DNA from: Aeromicrobium piscarium
Lineage (GTDB): Bacteria > Actinomycetota > Actinomycetes > Propionibacteriales > Nocardioidaceae
DNA length: 39,841 bases
Direction of reading: 5' to 3'
NCBI RefSeq assembly: GCF_007421815.1
Contig: NZ_VLNT01000024.1
Span: 1 to 39,841, forward strand
In this document: piece after piece, positions 6,439 through 14,171 of the stretch
How positions within the stretch are numbered: position 1 is the stretch's first letter
Layout of the letters: each line of letters starts with the position of its first letter
The notes under the pieces: generated by a model
Database searches by the model: none
Told to the model about the DNA's origin: nothing
Seen by the model: the letters and a program-made list of their open reading frames with translations, nothing else
Program-made: the position numbers and the translations under genes

Positions 6439-8894
6439 GAACGATCCTCTCTACTGCTCGAAGTCGGCCGAAGGGCCGACCAGATATCACTGGGCTTGAT
6501 GGGCAACGACTGCACTGGACGACCACCTGCGGCGACCAACGCGTCGTTGATCGCGCCCGCGACGGCAGCGGCCGCGCCCATGTACCCGGCCTCTCCTACA
6601 CCCTTCTGGCCATGACTGGTCAGCGGCGACGGAGTGCAATGTTCGCTTTCGACGATGTCCGGCACCTCGTGCGCCGTAGGCAGGAGGTAGTCCATGAAGG
6701 ACCCGGACAACGGCTGACCATCACGGTTGAAAGCGAATTGCTCGTAGAGTGCTACGCCAATCCCGTGCGCAGTCCCGCCGTAGACCATTCCCCGCACCAC
6801 ATCGGGGTTGATGACTGTGCCGCAGTCGTGTGAGATCGCGTACTTAGTCAAGTCGACCTTGCCAGTCCCAGGGTCAATTTCCGCAAGCACCAGATGGACC
6901 TCGAACGAATAGCAGGGGTAGAGCTGAACCGTCCCGTCTGGGGCAGCCAGAGTTCCGGAGCGAGGAGTATGTGCCACGTGCACCACCTCGAGGCCCGGCT
7001 CCATGCCAGGAGGCATCTTGTGCTGCTTGCGGTGGGCGATGGCCACCAACTCATCCCACGCGATGCGCCGGTCCGGATCGTTCGAGTCGACCACGGACGT
7101 CCGGCAGTATTCGGTCTGTTCGAATGAGCATCCCAGTTGGTGCGCGCCAATGGTTCGTAGCTTCGTCTTGATCAGGTCGGCGGCGGCGTGTATCGCTCTG
7201 CCGAGCACGATGGCCATCCGGCTACCGACAGGACTTTGCGACGGGAATCCCGAGAGCGAGTCCGCGCGGACGACCGCCACTGTGTCCGGGTCGACGCCGA
7301 GCTCCTCACCGACTAGCGTGGCCACCATCGTCTCATGAGACTGGCCGGCTGACGAGATCGAGATGATCGCAGTGACAGCGCCGGTTCCATCCACACGGAT
7401 CCGACACGCTTCGGGGAACGTCGTCTTGTCGTTTCGAGGATTCATCAGGTTCTCGAAGATGGCGTTTCCACCGCCCGGCTCAAGACAGCTCGCCACACCG
7501 ATGCCTGCGAGCTTCCCGGAAGCGCGGATAGAGTCCCGCTCCCGGAGCAGCGCTTCGAGATCCGCGGTCTCGATAGCGTTGTCCAGGACCGCGGCGTACT
7601 CACCAGAGTCGTATTCCGTTCCACTTGGAATGCGGTACGGAAACTCCTCGGGAGGGATGAAATTCTTCCGACGCAGTTCGAGCCTGTCCATGTCGAGGTC
7701 TCGCGCGACCGCGTCGACCGCGGCTTCGATCGCATAGTTCGTCGGCGCCTGGCCGAACCCCCGCACGGCAACCTGGCCGGTCTTGTTCGTCGTCACCGCA
7801 CGCGCGTTGTACTCGGCACTAGAAATCCGATAGGGACCGACGATTGCACCGATCGGCTTCGCGAGCTGCAGCGGCGAACGGCCAGGATACGCGCCCTCGT
7901 CGTCAAGAACATCGATACGGATATGGGTGAACTCGCCCGTCTCTGTATAGGCGATTTCGACTTCGAACACACGGTCCGGGCCGTGAAAGTCACCGCCGTT
8001 CATGTTCTCGGTGCGGTCCTCGATGAACTTCACCGGAACGCGGAGGCGACGCGCAAGGTATCCGACCAGCACGCCGTGCTTGATCCCTCGCTTGACGCCG
8101 TAGCTTCCACCGACATCGACATCGAAGTGGACTCGAACCTGATTGCTCGGAATCCGAAGGGACGCAGCGACCTGCTCCGGGAACTGCGGCATCTGGATCG
8201 ACGCCCAGACGTCCAGCAGATCACGGTGCTGGTCCCATTCGGCGATGACACCGAAGGTTTCGAGAGGAACCGTCGAGTTGCGGTTCCAGCGCGACCGGAC
8301 GGTGGCGCTGGCAGTAGCGCGCTTCCGATTGCCCTCGACATCGCCCCACGCGAAGGAGCGCTCTGTCATGATGTTCGAACCATGTGCCGGATGCACGAGC
8401 GGAGCCTCAGGATCCACAGCCCATTCCGGATCGATCACATGGGGCAGAGGTTCGTAATCCACCATCACCAGCTCCGCGCCGTCTTCCGCCAGCGCACGCG
8501 ACTCCGCGACCACGGCCGCGACCCACTCACCCGCGTACCGTGTGGCGCCGACCGCCAAGGGCCGCCATTGAACCTCAGGCACGTCGAGGTACTGCCGGAG
8601 CGGCTCGGTGTCAGCTGCCAGTTCATCGCCGGTCAACACCGTGATCACACCGGGAAGGTCGAGCGCCTCGTCGAGTTCGATCGAACGGATGACCGCGTGG
8701 GGGTGAGGGCTAGTCACGATCGCCACATGGACGGTCCCCGGAGGCTCGATGTCGCCGACGTAACGTCCCTCGCCCGCTACGAAACGTCGGTCTTCTCGAA
8801 CACTAGCGTGCTTGCTCAGATAGACATGACTACCGACGGTGGCGGGATATTTCTCCTCGACGACGGAGGACTCGTCAACCAAGTCTGTGGTCAC
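6435..8894 (-). CDS. Molybdenum hydroxylase large subunit (molybdopterin-binding)
   Basis: This is an 819-residue catalytic subunit of the xanthine oxidase family. An N-terminal a/b hammerhead (about residues 30-140, ASVREDRRFVAGEGRYVGDI) is followed by the molybdopterin domains, with DVDVGGSYGVKRGIKHG, VAVRGFGQAPTNYAIEAA, and the C-terminal HGQKGVGEAGYMGAAAA carrying the conserved base glutamate. The active-site loop lacks the AYxCSFR motif of true CO dehydrogenase, so this is a ring- or aldehyde-hydroxylating enzyme rather than CoxL. GTG 8894 was chosen because it overlaps the small-subunit stop as GTGA; the longer open frame upstream is non-coding overlap with the small subunit. No maturation genes (CoxDEF/XdhC) are present nearby. 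Confidence 0.93.
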   Translation of the reverse strand: MTTDLVDESSVVEEKYPATVGSHVYLSKHASVREDRRFVAGEGRYVGDIEPPGTVHVAIVTSPHPHAVIRSIELDEALDLPGVITVLTGDELAADTEPLRQYLDVPEVQWRPLAVGATRYAGEWVAAVVAESRALAEDGAELVMVDYEPLPHVIDPEWAVDPEAPLVHPAHGSNIMTERSFAWGDVEGNRKRATASATVRSRWNRNSTVPLETFGVIAEWDQHRDLLDVWASIQMPQFPEQVAASLRIPSNQVRVHFDVDVGGSYGVKRGIKHGVLVGYLARRLRVPVKFIEDRTENMNGGDFHGPDRVFEVEIAYTETGEFTHIRIDVLDDEGAYPGRSPLQLAKPIGAIVGPYRISSAEYNARAVTTNKTGQVAVRGFGQAPTNYAIEAAVDAVARDLDMDRLELRRKNFIPPEEFPYRIPSGTEYDSGEYAAVLDNAIETADLEALLRERDSIRASGKLAGIGVASCLEPGGGNAIFENLMNPRNDKTTFPEACRIRVDGTGAVTAIISISSAGQSHETMVATLVGEELGVDPDTVAVVRADSLSGFPSQSPVGSRMAIVLGRAIHAAADLIKTKLRTIGAHQLGCSFEQTEYCRTSVVDSNDPDRRIAWDELVAIAHRKQHKMPPGMEPGLEVVHVAHTPRSGTLAAPDGTVQLYPCYSFEVHLVLAEIDPGTGKVDLTKYAISHDCGTVINPDVVRGMVYGGTAHGIGVALYEQFAFNRDGQPLSGSFMDYLLPTAHEVPDIVESEHCTPSPLTSHGQKGVGEAGYMGAAAAVAGAINDALVAAGGRPVQSLPIKPSDIWSALRPTSSSREDRS

Positions 8895-9400
8895 AGCGCA
8901 GACTCCAATTCGTTCGCCCGGCTTTTCTGTGCCCGCTCGATCGCCAAACGGGCTGCTTCTCGAATTTGGACATACCCAGTGCAGCGGCAGATATTCCCGC
9001 CGATAGCCTCCTCGATGTCGTCCTCGTCGGGATTCCCAACGCCGTCCACCAGCGCCTGCACTGCGAGCACCATTCCTGGAGTGCAGAAACCGCATTGGAG
9101 AGCGTGGCTCGCGCAGAACGCCTCCTGCACGTCACTAAGCTCGCCGCCCTGTCCACCGACTCCTTCGATCGTCGTAATCGACGAGCCGTCCGCCTGGGCA
9201 GCGAGCATGATGCATGAACGGGCGGGCTGACCATCAAGGAGAACCGTGCATGCTCCACACACTCCGTGCTCGCATCCAATATGCGTGCCGGTCAGCCTGA
9301 GATTTTCACGCAGAAAATCCGCCAGATTGGTCCTCGCAGAGACGCAACCGGTACGAACCTCTCCATTGACCTCGATACTCAATTCGTGTTGAGAACCCAT
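8891..9400 (-). CDS. Molybdenum hydroxylase 2Fe-2S subunit (CoxS-like, small)
   Basis: This is a 169-residue two-cluster iron-sulfur subunit. The N-terminal plant-type 2Fe-2S cluster is bound by cysteines in GCEHGVCGACTVLLDGQ plus the cysteine in ARSC. The C-terminal cluster is bound by CGFCTPGM and NICRCTGYV. It transfers electrons between the Mo centre and FAD. ATG 9400 (MGSQHELSIEVNGE) lies 2 nt after the hydrolase stop codon. An open extension of 19 codons upstream runs into the hydrolase gene and is unlikely to be used. Confidence 0.95.
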   Translation of the reverse strand: MGSQHELSIEVNGEVRTGCVSARTNLADFLRENLRLTGTHIGCEHGVCGACTVLLDGQPARSCIMLAAQADGSSITTIEGVGGQGGELSDVQEAFCASHALQCGFCTPGMVLAVQALVDGVGNPDEDDIEEAIGGNICRCTGYVQIREAARLAIERAQKSRANELESAL

Positions 9401-9402
9401 TG

Positions 9403-10281
9403 CTAGCACTCTCCCTTGAAGTTCTTCAGTTCGCCGGCATCCGCTGAAAGCACGCATCCGTGTACAAACCGCTTTACGGCCAGCGCAAAACTCTGCGGAT
9501 TATCGATGTTGGATAGATGACCGGCGTCCGGCACGATCCCGAGACTCGCCCCGTCGATTCCGTCGACAATCCGCTCGGAGAGATGGCGCGGGGTCTTGCT
9601 GTCTCGATCTCCCCACAACACCAAGGTCGGGGCGTCAATGGTGCTGAGCTGTGGCGTGAGCTTCACGCTGAAGCATGACGCCACAGCGCGGCGGTAGACT
9701 TCCGACTCCAACGCAGCTAGCGACCTCCGCACAGAATCCGCGCCCGCCGGATACGGCCGTTCGAAGGTGTCGGCGAGATACCTGTCCGCCACAGCGTCCA
9801 TGGTCGAACTCCGGGTCTGCGATTGCAGAGCCGAAATTTTTTCCGTCGCTACGGCTTCTGGCAATTCGGCGAAACTATCGGCGATCACCATGCCCGCTAC
9901 TCGTGATGAGTTACTGGCACCGAACGCCATGGCGTGGATACCACCCAGCGAAACGCCGACGATGAAGACAGGTTCTGTGCCAACTGCGTCGTCAACGACC
10001 GCCGATAAATCGGAGGGCCACTGGTCGATAGTGTTAGCGAGTCCTCCTTCGGACGCACCGTGTCCGCGCAGGTCGGGAATGATCAGCTGAAACTCGTCTT
10101 CGAGCGCTTCACAAACACCGGCCCACATATGACGGTCTGCGCCCAAGCTGTGAAGAAGGACCAGGTTCGGCCCAACGGTATGTTCGGCGAATTCGTACGA
10201 GATATGCGCACTATCAGCTGCGACGACCGACCTCACATCCGACGAGGACAGGATGGCGTTCTGGTGCCGGATCGGACTCAT
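9403..10281 (-). CDS. Alpha/beta hydrolase, enol-lactonase-like
   Basis: This is a 292-residue alpha/beta hydrolase. The nucleophile elbow GVSLGG (about residue 122), the acid in LWGDRDSKTP and the histidine in DAGHLSNIDNP form a complete triad. The oxyanion region is LLHSLGADRHMW. The HLSNIxxP ending is typical of 3-oxoadipate enol-lactonases (PcaD) and relatives, but the deformylase NicD and meta-cleavage hydrolases look similar. With no ring-cleavage gene in the window, its substrate could be a lactone, ester or formyl amide made downstream of the operon's other steps. The gene overlaps the alcohol dehydrogenase by ATGA. Confidence 0.88.
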   Translation of the reverse strand: MSPIRHQNAILSSSDVRSVVAADSAHISYEFAEHTVGPNLVLLHSLGADRHMWAGVCEALEDEFQLIIPDLRGHGASEGGLANTIDQWPSDLSAVVDDAVGTEPVFIVGVSLGGIHAMAFGASNSSRVAGMVIADSFAELPEAVATEKISALQSQTRSSTMDAVADRYLADTFERPYPAGADSVRRSLAALESEVYRRAVASCFSVKLTPQLSTIDAPTLVLWGDRDSKTPRHLSERIVDGIDGASLGIVPDAGHLSNIDNPQSFALAVKRFVHGCVLSADAGELKNFKGEC

Positions 10282-11408
10282 CGCGACTCCTCTCGAGAGT
10301 TCTGGTCGAAGAGCAAGACAGGCTTGACCGCGCGTCCAGAGACCGCATCGTCGACCGCTCGCTCGATCTCGTTGAAGGGATAGTGAGTGATCAGGCGATC
10401 GACCGGGAGCACACCGCCGCGATACATCTGAATGAGCTTCGGGATGAAGGCCTGCGGATCGCTGTCGCCCTCGGTGACACCGATGAGTCGTCGACCACGC
10501 ATGAGGTGCTTCACATCGACCGGCAACACGCTCCCCGCAGGCGGAGCACCAACGACCGCCGCCGAGCCGGCTGACGCGAGCGTGCTCATGGCAAGCTCCA
10601 GCACACCGACGTTCCCGGTCGCCTCGATGGCGTGGTCGCTCCCACGTCCGCCTGTGAGGTCGAACAGCGCCTCTCGAGGATCTTCGGCACTTGCGTCGAT
10701 CACGTCGGTCGCGCCGAGATCCATCGCCAATCTGAGTCGTTCGGCTACCCGATCGACGACGACGATGCGTTCCAGATCTGACAGCGCGGCTCCCATGACC
10801 GCGGCGAGCCCGACCGCTCCCGCCCCGAAGACCACGAGCGTGTCACCTTGGTCAGGCCTCAGAACGTTCGTCACAGTGCCTACACCGGTCTGAATGGCGC
10901 ACCCGAGGGGAGCCAGAGTCGGCAGCGGTGCCTCCTGATCCACCACGACGACGCTTCGGCGCTGCGCGATGACCTCTCGCGCGAACGACGACTGGCCGAA
11001 GAAGGATCCGCTGATCTGCTCTTCGCGCCATGTCACCGTGGACGAGCCGTCTGGCCGACGACCCGACAAGAGATTGCGAATAGCCCATTCGTCGCACGAG
11101 GCAGGGTGCTGTTGCCTACACGGCTTGCAGGAGCCGCAGGACGTGAACGAGAGCAGCACGTGGTCACCAGGGCGCACATCCTCGACCCCGTCGCCGACCT
11201 CTTCAACGACTCCAGCGCCCTCGTGCCCCAACACTGCCGGCAGCGGGAGCGGCGTCCGCCCCTCTCGGACGCTGAGGTCGGTGTGGCAGAGTCCGGTTGC
11301 AACCATTCGAACCCGCAGTTCATCCGGCCTGGGCGCGTCCAAGACGACCTTCTCGAGGCGGAACGCCTCGCCTACTGCCGGCGCTACTGCGGCATGGGTG
11401 GTGATCAT
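10278..11408 (-). CDS. Zinc-dependent (aryl-)alcohol dehydrogenase
   Basis: This is a 376-residue MDR-family alcohol dehydrogenase. Catalytic zinc ligands are in GLCHTDL and the GHE motif (VLGHEGAGVVEEVG), with a structural zinc site CGSCKPCRQQHPASC. The Rossmann motif GAGAVGLAAVMGA lies at about residue 198. It resembles class III/aryl-alcohol dehydrogenases (XylB-like), which oxidise benzylic alcohols to aldehydes with NAD+. Placement after the P450 system and with an aldehyde dehydrogenase at the head of the operon suggests stepwise oxidation of a hydroxylated side chain. It overlaps its neighbours by 4 nt on both sides. Confidence 0.9.
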   Translation of the reverse strand: MITTHAAVAPAVGEAFRLEKVVLDAPRPDELRVRMVATGLCHTDLSVREGRTPLPLPAVLGHEGAGVVEEVGDGVEDVRPGDHVLLSFTSCGSCKPCRQQHPASCDEWAIRNLLSGRRPDGSSTVTWREEQISGSFFGQSSFAREVIAQRRSVVVVDQEAPLPTLAPLGCAIQTGVGTVTNVLRPDQGDTLVVFGAGAVGLAAVMGAALSDLERIVVVDRVAERLRLAMDLGATDVIDASAEDPREALFDLTGGRGSDHAIEATGNVGVLELAMSTLASAGSAAVVGAPPAGSVLPVDVKHLMRGRRLIGVTEGDSDPQAFIPKLIQMYRGGVLPVDRLITHYPFNEIERAVDDAVSGRAVKPVLLFDQNSREESR

Positions 11409-12637
11409 GCGGGAGCCTCCGCTCGAGCGTGGGCTTTCGGAGAGAACTCCGGGTCTCGGACTTGGTCGGCGCTCAACGCAGTCTTCTGCTTCAAAATGCG
11501 TCGAACTGCCATGTGCTCGGGTACCTGGTTCAGCGATTCCGCACCTAGGAACACCCCGTCGGCGAAGCAGTACACCGAGAACGAGTCTGGGCGTCCTGTC
11601 TCGACGACGATCGTCTCGTCGTGTCCGGAGATGTCGCCGGCGATCTTCAGTTTCAGGTCATACTGGTCGGTCCAGAACCACGGGACGGCCTCATACGGTC
11701 CGTCGTCGCCCAGCAGACGTGAAGCGACGCAGGCGGCCTGGTCTACGGCGTTCTGCACGGACTCCAGTCGGACTCTTCCTGCGCCCCAAGGGCTCGGGAA
11801 GCTCGCGCAATCACCGATAGCCGAGATATGTGGGTCGCTTGTCAACAGCCGGTGATCCACCACGACCCCGTTGTCGACATCGAGCCCAGCCTGGACTGCG
11901 AGTTCGCAACGAGGCTCCACTCCGACACCGATCACCACGACATCAGCGTCGATGCGCCGTCCGCTTCGTGTCTCGATCGCCACTACTCGGCCGTTCTCCC
12001 CGACGAGTCGCTCGGCGACGTCCTCGAAGACGAATTCGACGCCTTCACGACTGTGACGATCGGCGAAATGGTGGGCCATCGGCTGCGATACCACGCGCGG
12101 CATCACGGCCGTCTGGGCCTCGACCACGGTCACCGCGGTTCCCGCCTGCCGGGCAGCGGCCGCCACCTCCAGCCCAATGAACCCGGCGCCGATCACCGCG
12201 ATGCGGTCGGCATTCTGCGTTCCCTCACGGATCGCCGAGCTGTGCTCGAGCGTGCGGAGCATGTGGACTCCGTCGAGGTCGACGCCCTCAATGGCAAGCT
12301 TCCGAGGGACGGAACCGGTCGCGAGCACCAGATGCTGGTAGGGCAACGCCTCGCCGGAACAAAGCTCGACTCGCTGCTCGCCGGCGTTGACCCGTATCAC
12401 CGTCTTGCCACGGAGGACGGTGACGTCGTGGGTCTCGTAGTACTCGGCTGGGCCCAGTGCGACACTCACTGCGCCATCATCGATCAAGCAGGCCTTCGAA
12501 AGGGGCGGGCGCTGATACGGCAGTGCTTCTTCGTCACCGACCAGCGTGATCGGGTCTGCGTAACCACGTCGGCGCAGCGTGGATGCCAGGGCATGTCCGG
12601 CTTGGCCGGCACCGACAATGATGATTCCGGCCGTCAT
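11405..12637 (-). CDS. FAD-dependent ferredoxin reductase (putidaredoxin reductase type)
   Basis: This is a 410-residue NAD(P)H:ferredoxin reductase. The FAD-binding GxGxxG is at the N-terminus (IIIVGAGQAGHALASTLRR), the NAD-binding motif is at about residue 148 (RIAVIGAGFIGLEVAAAAR), and the second FAD motif is ISAIGDCASFPSP. The C-terminal reductase domain is complete. It feeds electrons to the adjacent ferredoxin and on to the P450. ATG 12637 shares its A with the ferredoxin TGA (TGATG); a TTG one codon upstream is a less likely start. Confidence 0.93.
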   Translation of the reverse strand: MTAGIIIVGAGQAGHALASTLRRRGYADPITLVGDEEALPYQRPPLSKACLIDDGAVSVALGPAEYYETHDVTVLRGKTVIRVNAGEQRVELCSGEALPYQHLVLATGSVPRKLAIEGVDLDGVHMLRTLEHSSAIREGTQNADRIAVIGAGFIGLEVAAAARQAGTAVTVVEAQTAVMPRVVSQPMAHHFADRHSREGVEFVFEDVAERLVGENGRVVAIETRSGRRIDADVVVIGVGVEPRCELAVQAGLDVDNGVVVDHRLLTSDPHISAIGDCASFPSPWGAGRVRLESVQNAVDQAACVASRLLGDDGPYEAVPWFWTDQYDLKLKIAGDISGHDETIVVETGRPDSFSVYCFADGVFLGAESLNQVPEHMAVRRILKQKTALSADQVRDPEFSPKAHARAEAPA

Positions 12638-12960
12638 CAAAGCTGCTCCGAGGGCATCTCAACGTGAATCTCTTCGAGGTCGTCCGACATCACCAGTTGA
12701 CAGCTGAGTCGACTCGTCGGTCGATGCTCTGCGACGGCATCTTCGAGCATCGCTTCCTCGTCGTCGCTCATTTCGGGCAGCCGGTCAGCATCCCGGGGAT
12801 CGACATATACGTGGCATGTTGCACACATGAGGTTTCCGCCGCATTCACCCACGATTCCGTCGATACCATGGGTGACCGCGGCGGCCATGATGCTCGTACC
12901 CGCCGACACGTCGAGAACATGCTGCTGTCCTTGCGCATCGGTGTACGTCACTTTGGTCAT
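12637..12960 (-). CDS. 2Fe-2S ferredoxin (adrenodoxin/putidaredoxin type)
   Basis: This is a 107-residue 2Fe-2S ferredoxin. The cluster ligands are the C-x5-C-x2-C in ECGGNLMCATCHVYV and the distal cysteine in RLSCQLV. The acidic surface segment DRLPEMSDDEEAMLEDAV is typical of ferredoxins that dock to class I bacterial P450s. It is the electron carrier between the reductase and the P450 encoded on either side. The start ATG 12960 lies 2 nt after the P450 stop. Confidence 0.95.
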   Translation of the reverse strand: MTKVTYTDAQGQQHVLDVSAGTSIMAAAVTHGIDGIVGECGGNLMCATCHVYVDPRDADRLPEMSDDEEAMLEDAVAEHRPTSRLSCQLVMSDDLEEIHVEMPSEQL

Positions 12961-12962
12961 GC

Positions 12963-14171
12963 TCAAGCTCCTCGCGCAGGGCTGATCGTCAGCGGCAGTT
13001 CAGCCAGCCCGCGGAGAGTATTCGCGGGCTGCCACACCGGCTCACCTGTGAGCTCGATTCGTTCGACGCGGCGAGCAAGTTCGCCTAGTAGCGTCTCCGC
13101 CTCGAGCCTGGCGATCATCTGGCCCACGCATGTGTGAATCCCGTGGCCGAAAGCAACGTGTCCGACCGCAGACCGTGATGCGTCGAACCGCTCGGGTTCA
13201 TCCCAATGGCCAGGGTCCCGGTTGGCTGATGCGACCATCACCAGTAGCTTGTCGCCTTCCTCGATCGTGGCGCCCGCCAGCTCCGTACGTTTGGTGGAGG
13301 TTCGGAAGTACATCTGGAAGGGTGACTCGTATCGCAAGACCTCCTCGAAAGCCGGACGAATCCTCTTCGAAGGGTCCTCACGTACGTAATCCCACTGATC
13401 GGGGTTATTGGCGAAGCAGAGCAGCGCCGTACCGAGAGCGAAGATCGTGGTGTCCACGCCAGCCGACAAGAACGAACGGATGACGAGTGCCGCCTCTTCT
13501 TCATCCAGTTGACCTTCATCGACCGTCGCATAGACCTGATCGCCGAGGCCGCCGGGTGTGAGCGCCTCCCGTCGACACTGCGCAGTGATCCAGGAGGTGA
13601 CTTCTTCGGCGTGCTCCATCACCTCTTCCCAGATCTCGTTGCGCGGTCCCATTCCGTCGAACACCATGCGCCCATAGGCCAGCAGATTCTCGCGATCGTC
13701 GGCCGTCAAGCCGACGGCATCTGGGAAGACATCGAGAGGGAAGGGTCGCGCCAGTTCCGCGACGCCGTCGAAGGAGCTCTTCGACGCCAGACCATCCACC
13801 ACGGTCACGGCTCGTTCTTCGAAGGCGTCACGCAGACGACGGATGTTGCGCGCGGTGAGAACCTTATTCAGGGCGTTACGCACCCGCGTGTGGTGTGGAG
13901 GGTCGTTCTCCAAGAGGATGCTGGGCTTGCGCCAGTGCTTCTCTCGCGTCAGGTCGCTCAGCCCGACTCCCGCGCCCGAACGGAACTGCTCAGGCAAGCG
14001 AAGAATCTCCATGACCTCGTCGTATCGGGGACAAGCCCAGACGTCGTACTTCTCGAGCCGGACCACCGGACCGAGGCTCCTCAGCTCGGCTTGCGAGCCA
14101 TAGGGGTCGGCGCGGTACTCGGCACTGAACGGGTCCAACGACGAGGATGGAACATTCGAGACGGCGTTCAT
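12963..14171 (-). CDS. Cytochrome P450, CYP199-like
   Basis: This is a 402-residue class I P450. The I-helix is FLSAGVDTTIFALG, the ExxR is in FEEVLRYESPFQMYFRT, and the haem-binding loop is VAFGHGIHTCVGQMIARLE. Long recognisable stretches match CYP199A enzymes: GVGLSDLTREKHWRKPS, ILLENDPPHHTRVRN, FPLDVFPDAVGL, and NTLRGLAELPL at the end. CYP199A members bind para-substituted benzoates through the carboxylate, and O-demethylate 4-methoxybenzoate or hydroxylate alkyl groups. An aromatic or heteroaromatic acid with a methoxy, methyl or alkyl substituent is therefore a reasonable substrate. Ferredoxin and reductase genes follow directly. The gene overlaps the aldehyde dehydrogenase as TAATG. Confidence 0.93.
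   Translation of the reverse strand: MNAVSNVPSSSLDPFSAEYRADPYGSQAELRSLGPVVRLEKYDVWACPRYDEVMEILRLPEQFRSGAGVGLSDLTREKHWRKPSILLENDPPHHTRVRNALNKVLTARNIRRLRDAFEERAVTVVDGLASKSSFDGVAELARPFPLDVFPDAVGLTADDRENLLAYGRMVFDGMGPRNEIWEEVMEHAEEVTSWITAQCRREALTPGGLGDQVYATVDEGQLDEEEAALVIRSFLSAGVDTTIFALGTALLCFANNPDQWDYVREDPSKRIRPAFEEVLRYESPFQMYFRTSTKRTELAGATIEEGDKLLVMVASANRDPGHWDEPERFDASRSAVGHVAFGHGIHTCVGQMIARLEAETLLGELARRVERIELTGEPVWQPANTLRGLAELPLTISPARGA

Noticed and set aside
8895..9095. A 67-residue N-terminal extension of the Mo hydroxylase large subunit
   Set aside because: It overlaps the small subunit gene in another frame. GTG 8894 with a GTGA overlap matches the spacing used throughout the operon.
7923..9230. 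A 435-codon open frame on the plus strand
   Set aside because: It is antisense to the Mo hydroxylase large and small subunits, with no recognisable domain.
6435..9400. Reading the CoxS/CoxL/CoxM/CoxG set as an aerobic CO dehydrogenase
   Set aside because: The large subunit has VAVRGFGQAP where CO dehydrogenase has the AYxCSFR active-site loop, no CoxDEF maturation genes are present, and the context is aromatic catabolism.
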